A stretch of 64,000 bases of DNA from Candidatus Methanoliparum thermophilum (GTDB lineage: Archaea; Halobacteriota; Methanoliparia; Methanoliparales; Methanoliparaceae). Under the pieces are notes generated by a model. It saw nothing but the letters and a program-made list of their open reading frames with translations. It did not search any database and had not been told where the DNA came from. Shown here in pieces: positions 57,931 through 64,000 of the stretch (the stretch's first letter is position 1; every line of letters begins with the position of its first letter). The stretch lies in contig RXIF01000004.1 in NCBI GenBank assembly GCA_004212075.1, positions 62,001 through 126,000 on the forward strand, given 5' to 3'. Both the position numbers and the translations under genes were made by a program.

Positions 57931-59197
57931 GATTTGTGATATTTTTTAAAATTTCTTTTGCTCTGCCAACACTGATGTCTCCCTCTTTTATCAGTAGATC
58001 CGCTACCTTATTTATAATATCGTTATTGTTGCAAATCGAAGATTCGTTATCCATCATGCTTTCCATCGCTATCTTAACGATGTTCTTAGAATGCAACTTC
58101 ATATGCCCTTTCTGTATTCCTTCTGTTACCAACGCTCTCAACGCTGCAAAGTTCTGTGCTAACCCTAGTGCCGCCGCAACGCAAGAAAGTTCATTGCTTG
58201 TTTTTACGCCAAGTATCTTTAACGATAGCCTTGCACACGGCGAGATTGTAGCACCACCTACAACCCCCAACGGCATTGGTAGTTCGATTGACCCTGCCAA
58301 ATCTCCATCTTTGGTCTTCTCCCATGTTGTCAGAGAATGATAACCATTCAAGGATGCATACGCATGAGCACCAGATTCAACCGCTCTAAAATCGTTTCCG
58401 GTCGCTATGAGCAAAGCATCTATCCCGTTCATTATACCCTTGTTATGAGTGGCGCATCGGAAAGGATCTGCATTCGCCAGATCGGTGGCTGATATTATCT
58501 TGTCAACAACATCTTCTCCACCTATATCATCTTTTCTAAACACTGCATACGCTTGTGCCAGTCTCTCTATTGCAAGGTTAGATACGATCCTTAAGATGAC
58601 CTTACCGCCGGTTATCTCTTCTATTCTCCCTGCAACCGCCTCGCACATAGTGTTCACTATGTTTGCACCCATCGCATCTTTAACGTTCACAAGCAGATGG
58701 ATCACTAATTGATTCATAAGAATCCTGCATACTATATCCTCCGCACCACCGCCCAAATCTTTCAAAACCGGATCTTTATCGTTGGCTATTTTTAATATAT
58801 CCTCTTTCTCGTTTAGTATCATCATTTTTGAGAGATGTGGTGTATCCGTTTTTAACTGGATTTGACCGATCATTACAGGCTTTGTTGCCTTTGCTATAAA
58901 CCCAAAATTGTTTCTTGCCAACCTTGCAGCATTCGACGCCGCTGCCACTACAGACGGCTCTTCTATAACCATCGGGATCAGATAATCTCTCCCATTAATC
59001 AAAAAATTTGTTGCTACTCCATACGGAAGAGAGAACGCACCAATAACGTTCTCTATCATCCTGTCCAAGTCGTCTATCGGTAAAATAGACTGTAAAACGG
59101 AAATATCATCATTCGTCAAATTTGCAAACTCCCTGACTTTTTCTGCCCGTTCTTTAGGCGGGATATTATAAAAACCTGATATTCTTGAAGATGGCAA
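57923..59197 (-). CDS. hmgA: Hydroxymethylglutaryl-CoA reductase, class II
   Basis: 424 residues from TTG at 59197, behind GGTG with 7 bases spacing. Makes (or oxidises) mevalonate for isoprenoid lipids. MIENVIGAFSLPYGVATNF near the N-terminus, VEEPSVVAAASNAARLARNN, DAMGANIVNTM, THNKGIMNG, LEM-like ELPMPLGVVGGAT and the catalytic His in KGHMKLH are present. These motifs place it in class II, the type known from Pseudomonas mevalonii, Archaeoglobus and Thermoplasma, not the class I enzyme of most archaea. The loop after AMESMM contains a 24-base palindromic insertion flanked by 7-base direct repeats. Confidence 0.95.
   Translation of the reverse strand: MPSSRISGFYNIPPKERAEKVREFANLTNDDISVLQSILPIDDLDRMIENVIGAFSLPYGVATNFLINGRDYLIPMVIEEPSVVAAASNAARLARNNFGFIAKATKPVMIGQIQLKTDTPHLSKMMILNEKEDILKIANDKDPVLKDLGGGAEDIVCRILMNQLVIHLLVNVKDAMGANIVNTMCEAVAGRIEEITGGKVILRIVSNLAIERLAQAYAVFRKDDIGGEDVVDKIISATDLANADPFRCATHNKGIMNGIDALLIATGNDFRAVESGAHAYASLNGYHSLTTWEKTKDGDLAGSIELPMPLGVVGGATISPCARLSLKILGVKTSNELSCVAAALGLAQNFAALRALVTEGIQKGHMKLHSKNIVKIAMESMMDNESSICNNNDIINKVADLLIKEGDISVGRAKEILKNITNHA
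58020..58050 (-). mobile_element. In-frame 24-bp palindromic insertion in the HMG-CoA reductase gene
   Basis: On the plus strand TCGTTAT occurs at 58020-58026 and 58044-58050, bounding a unit of 24 bases (8 codons). In sense orientation this is ATAACGA...ATAACGA around AATC-TTC-GATT. The 17 bases 58029-58045 match 8837-8853 exactly (reverse strand). It adds about eight residues (ESSICNND region) to a loop near the C-terminus. Same 7-base flank length and frame-keeping size as in rpoB. Confidence 0.5.
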
Positions 59198-59289
59198 TAT
59201 TAAACACCACAAATAAATAATTATTTTTGAGCTACAATATTAAAAACATTCTCTTTTTATTCTATCTCTTTTGATTCTCTTTTTTATCT

Positions 59290-60576
59290 TTATAGATCGT
59301 CTAACGTGAAAATTTTTACGGATACCGGTTTTTTTACAATATTTCCTGTCTTTGCACCTATTACATATCTGATACCTTTGTCAAAGGATATATCTAATAT
59401 CCTTTGTGTAATAACACCATCAAATATGACTGTTTTTACCTTCTCTTTAATATCTTTTAATTCTTTAGCCAGATTTCTGACAGCTACCTCTTTTATTACC
59501 TCATCTTTTTCATTAAGAAGTAATGCTGTAAGAGTTCCATTCAATTTTTTAATATGATCTCTATATTTAATAATCGTTTTGATCTCTTTTAAAACCTCTT
59601 TATTTGTTTCTATGCTTTTTTCCTCAATTAGAGCAGCAGTATCTTCTTTATCTTCATTTACTATTGCTATCTCCACCTCACCGGTCTCTTCTTTTTTAAC
59701 AATCAACTTCTTGTGTTTTTCATCATTTTTTTTTATCTTTTTAATGTTAAGATGTACTAATGCTTGCTCTAATGGAATTTTATTCCTTAACGTTTTTAAT
59801 ATCTCTTTCTGACTCATATCTTCGACGCATCTTCCCTCAGGTGAAAAAGCAACAAAATCAATATCTGCTGTTTGCAGTAACTCTTTTAATATTAATTCTC
59901 CACCTCTATCTCCATCCAAAAACGCGGTTGTTATTTTTGTCTTAGATAATTCTATCACATCTTTCGGTACGTTCGTTCCTTCTACCGCGATAGCGTTTTT
60001 TATTCCGTATTTTAAAAGATTCAATACATCCGACCTACCTTCTACTATTATAATGGCATCTGAATCTTTTACATGAGGTCCTGCCGGAAGCCTGCTTGCA
60101 CCGTACTCTGAAATCTCATCGATCCGTATTGCTTGCCGTACTGCGTCTATTATTTTATCACTTTCCAAAAATTCATTCTTAAACATTGTTTTTAGAATTT
60201 TTTGTGCTCTATCAATTATTTGTCTCTTTTTCTCAGCTCGTATGTCTGATATTTTTTCTACTTTGATCTTAGCCATACATGGTCCAATTCTATCTATTAT
60301 CTCTAAAGCAGCTGCCAAAATAGCCGTCTCGGCTTTATCTAAACTTGATGGTATCAAGACAGTCCCTGTAGATTTCCCATCCTTATTGATAATATTAACA
60401 TCGATCCTTCCAATGCGTCCAGTCTTTTGCAACTCTCTTAAATCAAGATTATCGCCTAAAAGCCCCTCACTTTGCCCAAAAATCGCACCTATTACATCTG
60501 GTACCTCAATAACTCCTTCCGCATAAATATTAAGATGAATTATATATTTCGTGGTCTCTAATAAATCTGAACTCAA
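59290..60576 (-). CDS. dnaG: Archaeal DnaG-like primase
   Basis: 428 residues from TTG at 60576, which follows AAAGGGGG with 7-8 bases spacing; a TTG at 60630 has no signal. The N-terminal archaeal segment TTKYIIHLNIYAEGVIE and VIGAIFGQSEGLLGD leads to the Toprim domain: IIIVEGRSDVLNLLKYG near residue 170 and TTAFLDGDRGGELILKELL near 205. An acidic linker and a C-terminal domain GTLTALLLNEKDEV follow. Archaeal DnaG makes short primers in vitro and associates with the exosome. It is preceded by 500 bases without genes. Confidence 0.94.
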   Translation of the reverse strand: MSSDLLETTKYIIHLNIYAEGVIEVPDVIGAIFGQSEGLLGDNLDLRELQKTGRIGRIDVNIINKDGKSTGTVLIPSSLDKAETAILAAALEIIDRIGPCMAKIKVEKISDIRAEKKRQIIDRAQKILKTMFKNEFLESDKIIDAVRQAIRIDEISEYGASRLPAGPHVKDSDAIIIVEGRSDVLNLLKYGIKNAIAVEGTNVPKDVIELSKTKITTAFLDGDRGGELILKELLQTADIDFVAFSPEGRCVEDMSQKEILKTLRNKIPLEQALVHLNIKKIKKNDEKHKKLIVKKEETGEVEIAIVNEDKEDTAALIEEKSIETNKEVLKEIKTIIKYRDHIKKLNGTLTALLLNEKDEVIKEVAVRNLAKELKDIKEKVKTVIFDGVITQRILDISFDKGIRYVIGAKTGNIVKKPVSVKIFTLDDL

Positions 60577-61121
60577 TAAATAAACCCCCTTTAATTTAAG
60601 AATTTCTTTTCCTATCGTATAATCTTCCAAAAGATAACTTTAAAAAGCTGTCTCACTACCCCATCATAACCTTAGAATACTTTTTGTAATCCTAAGATTA
60701 TCATTTTTTTATTGTAATCTGATCTCAATACTATCTATTCAAGAATGAATGATCATGATTGGTTAATTGTGAAGTTATTATATTACTATTAATGCTTTTT
60801 ATGTAAGTTATCTTTCAAAGTTTGAACATTTTTTAATTTTTTATCAAACTTACCCAATATTATTTCTTATTTTTATACTCATACTCTATACATTTTTATT
60901 TTTGCAGAGTTAATAAAATTTACTATATATGTCATATATTATGATTTTATAAAGGTTTGTATCATCATACTGTATTAAATAATTTATAAAAAACAGTAGA
61001 ATAAATCCTTAAAGACATAAAGAAGCATTGTATTTTTGATTGTAAAAAGATGAAGAGATAATGGTTTTTCAAAATTAATTGGTCAACACATCATATCATC
61101 AAAAACTTTATTAAACAAAGT
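60577..61121. other. AT-rich gene-free stretch with one repeated motif
   Basis: 545 bases without a credible gene. It contains an imperfect hairpin around CTTAGAATAC...GTAATCCTAAG (about 60671-60698). At 61008-61029 the sequence CCTTAAAGACATAAAGAAGCATT closely matches CCTTAAAGGACTAAAGAAGCATT in the hairpin element after rps10 (22241-22263), and ATTAATTGGTCAACACATC (61075-61093) resembles the 3' arm of that element. TATA-like boxes abound. Otherwise I see nothing. Confidence 0.45.
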
Positions 61122-61541
61122 TTATAAAAATTGTTCTATAGTAACCCCAAATTCTCTATAAACTTTTTTAATCAGATATTTATTAAGACTCTCTACGTCT
61201 TTGATATCTTTACAAACTAGTTTTTTTATTCTTTCTCTAAAACTTAAATCTGGTAAAATATCCATGTTTTCAAGGTTATTCTTGATCTTTTCAGCCAATT
61301 TTTCGCCTTTATCGTCCCAATCGGTCATTATAATTACATTTCTGTTTTGTTTTGCAATAAATTCAGAAAAAGTAAAGATAGGCACGTTTAAAGGAAGTCT
61401 TAGACAATTTTTAATTCCTAAATCGGATAAAGAGACCTCATCTTTTCTTCCTTCTACAATAACTATCCCTCCATCTTCTGTTATTTCCTTCATTTCGATT
61501 ATTGCATCTTTTATTTTCTCCAATTTTATTTTATCATTCAT
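61122..61541 (-). CDS. Small Toprim-domain protein
   Basis: 139 residues from ATG at 61541. The Toprim core is visible: GGIVIVEGRKDEVSLSDLG (Glu motif) near residue 26 and NVIIMTDWDDKGEKLAEKI (DxD motif) near 73. Such small primase-like proteins occur in many archaea and resemble RNase M5 of bacteria, but their substrate is unknown. No helicase or zinc domain is attached. A longer open frame to 61622 runs through the small RNA gene upstream and is not credible. TTTTATA lies 18 bases before the ATG, compatible with its own promoter or with co-transcription behind the RNA. Confidence 0.8.
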   Translation of the reverse strand: MNDKIKLEKIKDAIIEMKEITEDGGIVIVEGRKDEVSLSDLGIKNCLRLPLNVPIFTFSEFIAKQNRNVIIMTDWDDKGEKLAEKIKNNLENMDILPDLSFRERIKKLVCKDIKDVESLNKYLIKKVYREFGVTIEQFL

Positions 61542-61564
61542 TTTAACAATTTGGGTATAAAATT

Positions 61565-61642
61565 TGTAGCTTAACACTAACTCCTGGCCTCCTCCTATCG
61601 GTGATATACCTCTGTCCGCCAAGTAACCCTCGGTGTTAAGCC
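61565..61642 (-). ncRNA. Candidate H/ACA guide RNA for 23S rRNA helix 69
   Basis: A GC-rich island in AT-rich DNA. On the minus strand GGCTTAACAC (61642-61633) pairs fully with GTGTTAAGCT (61577-61568), and ACA follows at once (61567-61565), the 3' box of an H/ACA RNA. Inside, the loop CGAGGGTTA faces AGTTA, an upper stem CTTGGC/GCCAGG follows, and a GA-GGT...ACC-GA element resembles a kink-turn. GAGGGTTA and GTTA can pair with UA/GACCCUC and UAAC on either side of U1915 (E. coli numbering) in the conserved UAACUAU loop of helix 69, 14 bases from ACA. Target sequence recalled from memory. Confidence 0.6.
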
Positions 61643-61665
61643 TATTGTACGTTCACCTATACACC

Positions 61666-61673
61666 AATATAAA
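61666..61673 (-). promoter_or_regulatory. TATA box for the H/ACA candidate
   Basis: On the minus strand AAAAAAG-TTTATATT, just after the sufB stop. Its centre is about 26 bases from 61643, exactly where the terminal stem of the RNA begins, so promoter and structure agree independently. Confidence 0.55.
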
Positions 61674-61684
61674 CTTTTTTATGA

Positions 61685-62788
61685 TCATATTCCGGCCATG
61701 CTTATATCTATCTTTTTTTGTATCTCTTCTTCCAACTGTTTTGGTAGATCTTTAATATCTATATTCAAAAAACCTCTAACGATTACAGAAGCCGCCTCTT
61801 CTTTGTTTAAACCTCTTGACATAAGATATTCTATCTCTTCTTCCGATATTTTCCCTACCGCCGCCTCGTGTGATAAATCTGCATCTGCTGTCTCTGCCCT
61901 AAGTTCAGGAATCGCATGTATTATTGCATTATCCGATAACATCAATCCTCTACATTCTAAATGCCCTTTGATCTTTTTATTCTTCCCAATAATGGTACCT
62001 CTTACTGTTGCCTCACTGTCATCCCGTGCTACAGTTCTTGATACAACTTCGGTTTTACTATTTTCACCGTTTAAATAAATGACAGATCCAACATCCATCT
62101 TAGAATCTTCTGATGCATATAACACTGTCTGATATAAAGCCGTTGCATTTTTTCCACAATATGTTACTGGAGACATCTGCAGATCTTTGACCGGATTCAT
62201 ACAGATATAGTTACTGATATAGATTCCATTCTCTTCGATTATAACACCTGTTCTAGGCCTAACAAATATTTCAGGTCCCCAAAGATGAATCATGGTAAAA
62301 GTAAGCTTTGCACCTTTTTTAATATACATCTCAGAGACGCCAATATGAAACGCATTATTCACTCCATGTAAAGCAGAACAGCCCGTTATTACATGTACCT
62401 CTGCCCCCTCTTCTACTATGATAATATTATGCACATTTTGATGGGTGCTTTCTTTTGAGACAAAAAGACAGGATTGTATCGGAAACTCTACCTTTGCACC
62501 TGGTTTTACATGTATGAAATAGCCATAATTTTGGTTTATATCTACCTCTTTTGTATATTCATCCTTATCCGGAGAGACAGCCTTCCACCAGTAATCCTTC
62601 AGCCAATCATATTTTTTAAGGGCATCTACCGTATTAAGAATCTCTATATCTTCCAAATTTGATTTTTCTGCTAAGACAGAATGATCAATCTGTAAATAAG
62701 AGCCTGAACGATTTTTCTCTTCAAGATCGAATCCTACCTTTAGAATATCCTCTTTATAATAACCATCTTGTTTATCATTTTTCGGCAT
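61685..62788 (-). CDS. sufB: Fe-S assembly scaffold SufB (SufB/SufD family)
   Basis: 367 residues. Scaffold on which iron-sulfur clusters are built with SufC. FIHVKPGAKVEFPIQSCLFV and GTIIGKNKKIKGHLECRGLM lie in the beta-helix core; RAETADADLSHEAAVGKIS and EEIEYLMSRGL at the C-terminus are conserved, including the Glu and His near the SufB-SufD interface. This is the archaeal short form, which may act as a homodimer. GGAG stands 7 bases before the ATG. sufC lies directly upstream with 44 bases between. Confidence 0.93.
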   Translation of the reverse strand: MPKNDKQDGYYKEDILKVGFDLEEKNRSGSYLQIDHSVLAEKSNLEDIEILNTVDALKKYDWLKDYWWKAVSPDKDEYTKEVDINQNYGYFIHVKPGAKVEFPIQSCLFVSKESTHQNVHNIIIVEEGAEVHVITGCSALHGVNNAFHIGVSEMYIKKGAKLTFTMIHLWGPEIFVRPRTGVIIEENGIYISNYICMNPVKDLQMSPVTYCGKNATALYQTVLYASEDSKMDVGSVIYLNGENSKTEVVSRTVARDDSEATVRGTIIGKNKKIKGHLECRGLMLSDNAIIHAIPELRAETADADLSHEAAVGKISEEEIEYLMSRGLNKEEAASVIVRGFLNIDIKDLPKQLEEEIQKKIDISMAGI

Positions 62789-62832
62789 TTTAATCTCCTT
62801 TATCTAAATTGCAATTAATATCATTCGTATTG

Positions 62833-63603
62833 TTATTGTTCCTGACAAGTTCTTATACATTTTTCATAACCATTTTTTCTTATCCCGTCAAGGATCTCTT
62901 TTGGATATCCAGAACAGGCAATCTTTCCTTTAAGCATTACGTGTGCCCTGTCTGCATTAATATAATCGAGTATTGTTGCAAGGTGCGTAATGATCAATCC
63001 CATCTTTTTTCTCCTGCTAGGTATAAGATCTCTCTCTAATAACTTCCCTATTATCTTTCCTATAAGTTCCATATTCTCTATATCCACTCCAGAATCAGGC
63101 TCATCGAACATAATAAAATCCGGTTGTTGTGCTATCAACTGCATTATTTCCGATCTTTTTATCTCGCCTCCTGAAAAACCATAATTAACATCTCGTGTTA
63201 AAAAATCTTCAGAAAAATTCAATTCTTTGGCAAGTTTCACAGCATCGTCGGTAATCTCGGTAGTTTTCTTACCCATGCATACATTTAACATTGTATTTAA
63301 AGATATACCACGAATAATTGGTGGATTCTGAAAAGCAATCCCTATTCCCATCTTGACTCGCTCGTCTGTTGGTAAATCTACAATATTTCTTCCTTTAAAG
63401 ATAATCTCACCACGAACTACCTTGTATCTAGATAGACCAAGTATAGATAATAGCAATGTAGTCTTACCTGACCCGTTTGGACCTAATAATACGTGTGTCT
63501 CGCCTTTCTCGATCATCAAATTTACATCTTTTAAAACATGCTGGCCATCAACATCGACAGCCAAATTTCTTATTTCTAAACTATATTTCAGTTTTATCAC
63601 CAT
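62833..63603 (-). CDS. sufC: Fe-S assembly ATPase SufC
   Basis: 256-residue ABC ATPase. Walker A GPNGSGKTTLL near residue 38, Q-loop FQNPPIIRGI near 91, signature GFSGGEIKRSE near 143 and Walker B FIMFDEPDSGVD near 164, then ITH. The FSGGEIKR and DEPDSGVD wording is typical of SufC. It powers cluster assembly on SufB encoded downstream; cysteine desulfurase is not in the window. Confidence 0.95.
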   Translation of the reverse strand: MVIKLKYSLEIRNLAVDVDGQHVLKDVNLMIEKGETHVLLGPNGSGKTTLLLSILGLSRYKVVRGEIIFKGRNIVDLPTDERVKMGIGIAFQNPPIIRGISLNTMLNVCMGKKTTEITDDAVKLAKELNFSEDFLTRDVNYGFSGGEIKRSEIMQLIAQQPDFIMFDEPDSGVDIENMELIGKIIGKLLERDLIPSRRKKMGLIITHLATILDYINADRAHVMLKGKIACSGYPKEILDGIRKNGYEKCIRTCQEQ

Positions 63604-63737
63604 CGGTTATATAATCTTATTTTACTCTTATTAATATTAAAAAATTATTTAATTTAAAAACTTATGCTATATTCTAAATCTGATTGAAAATTTAGTAAAT
63701 ATTAAATATAACCTAGGATATATACTTTAAAAAGAAT

Positions 63738-63822
63738 GCGGGGGTTACCGAGTCAGGTCAAAGGTGGTAGACTCAAGATCTACTCCCATAGGGGTTCGCC
63801 GGTTCGAATCCGGCCCCCCGCA
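63738..63822 (+). tRNA. tRNA-Leu (anticodon CAA)
   Basis: Class II tRNA. Acceptor arms GCGGGGG (63738-63744) and CCCCCGC (63815-63821), anticodon stem GTAGA/TCTAC with loop CTCAAGA and anticodon CAA, variable arm TCCCATAGGGG, T-arm GCCGGTTCGAATCCGGC. Discriminator A, no encoded CCA. ATATATAC about 15-25 bases upstream may belong to the promoter. The 178 bases after it hold nothing convincing. Confidence 0.95.
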
Positions 63823-64000
63823 TAGAACAAAGAGATATATTATGCTTATAAGATATGGACTATTGTTTCTTATCTTTGCATTCGTTCCTATCCTAAATAG
63901 GTTTTGCTAATCTAAATATACAGTATTTATCCATTTTTTTAAATTGTTAATTATTATTTAGTGTAATATAACAAGAATACACATAATTTATTAATTATTA

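Noticed and set aside
61542-61622. Longer N-terminus for the Toprim protein starting near 61622
   Set aside because: The extra 27 codons run through the strongly structured H/ACA candidate and do not resemble Toprim family N-termini.
63842-63910. A 22-residue hydrophobic reading frame after tRNA-Leu (MLIRYGLLFLIF...)
   Set aside because: Too short, weak ribosome binding site, no supporting context; chance frames of this size are common in AT-rich DNA.
1-64000. CRISPR array, prophage or insertion sequence
   Set aside because: No regularly spaced repeats, integrase, transposase or phage genes seen anywhere in the window.

Overview
This 64 kb window is AT-rich archaeal DNA, about one third G+C by eye. 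It carries RadA/RadB, an archaeal RNA polymerase (rpoH-rpoB-rpoA'-rpoA'')-L30e-NusA-S12-S7-EF2-EF1A-S10 string, VAT/Cdc48, archaeal DnaG, HerA-NurA, Hef, and archaeal RNase P RNA. RadB and Hef point to a euryarchaeal-grade lineage. RpoB is a single unsplit chain (most methanogens, halophiles and Archaeoglobus have B'/B'' split) and the HMG-CoA reductase is class II, so a Thermoplasmata-like or other lineage with unsplit RpoB is more likely than a classical methanogen. I cannot name the taxon. An anaerobic life is suggested by class III ribonucleotide reductase, superoxide reductase, an F420H2-oxidase-type flavodiiron protein and rubrerythrin-like proteins.

Layout. 0-3.5 kb (minus): phosphoglycolate phosphatase (cut by the edge), radA, radB, a LarC-like protein. 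3.7-9 kb (plus): VAT, a PRC-barrel protein, a glutaredoxin, NrdD, tRNA-Lys. 9-22 kb: transcription/translation operon. 22-27 kb: mutS-mutL. 27-33.5 kb: tRNA-Leu, argF, purD, apgM and a CbiMNQO-type metal importer. 33.6-38 kb: oxygen-defence cluster (ferritin-like proteins, superoxide reductase, ferritin, flavin reductase-rubredoxin, FprA). 38-45.3 kb: aminotransferase, secreted protein, purA, archaemetzincin, Nnr, RNase P RNA, a lysine-aminomutase-type radical SAM enzyme, tRNA-Arg. 45.3-52.6 kb: SIMPL protein, two broken membrane-protein genes, cobalamin adenosyltransferase, MeaB and both methylmalonyl-CoA mutase subunits, then a CoA-transferase fossil and a broken acyl-CoA dehydrogenase. 52.7-61.6 kb (minus): Hef, HerA, NurA, HMG-CoA reductase, DnaG, a Toprim protein and a small RNA. 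61.7-63.6 kb: sufB, sufC; then tRNA-Leu.

Genes working together: CbiMQO imports cobalt (or nickel), CobO makes adenosylcobalamin, and MeaB and the two mutase subunits use it. The broken acyl-CoA dehydrogenase and CoA-transferase next to them suggest that an acyl-CoA pathway once fed this mutase and is decaying.

Most unusual signals. (1) A family of short palindromes with an ATC-NNN-GAT core; two lie in frame inside essential genes (rpoB, HMG-CoA reductase), each flanked by a perfect 7-bp direct repeat, like a tiny mobile palindromic element. (2) rpoB appears to start at ATT behind a perfect Shine-Dalgarno sequence. (3) A small GC-rich RNA at 61.6 kb fits an H/ACA guide for helix 69 of 23S rRNA. 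(4) 62 identical bases shared by the D1 and D2 ATPase domains of VAT suggest gene conversion. (5) There are several frameshifts and in-frame stops, including one at an A9 run in cbiM.
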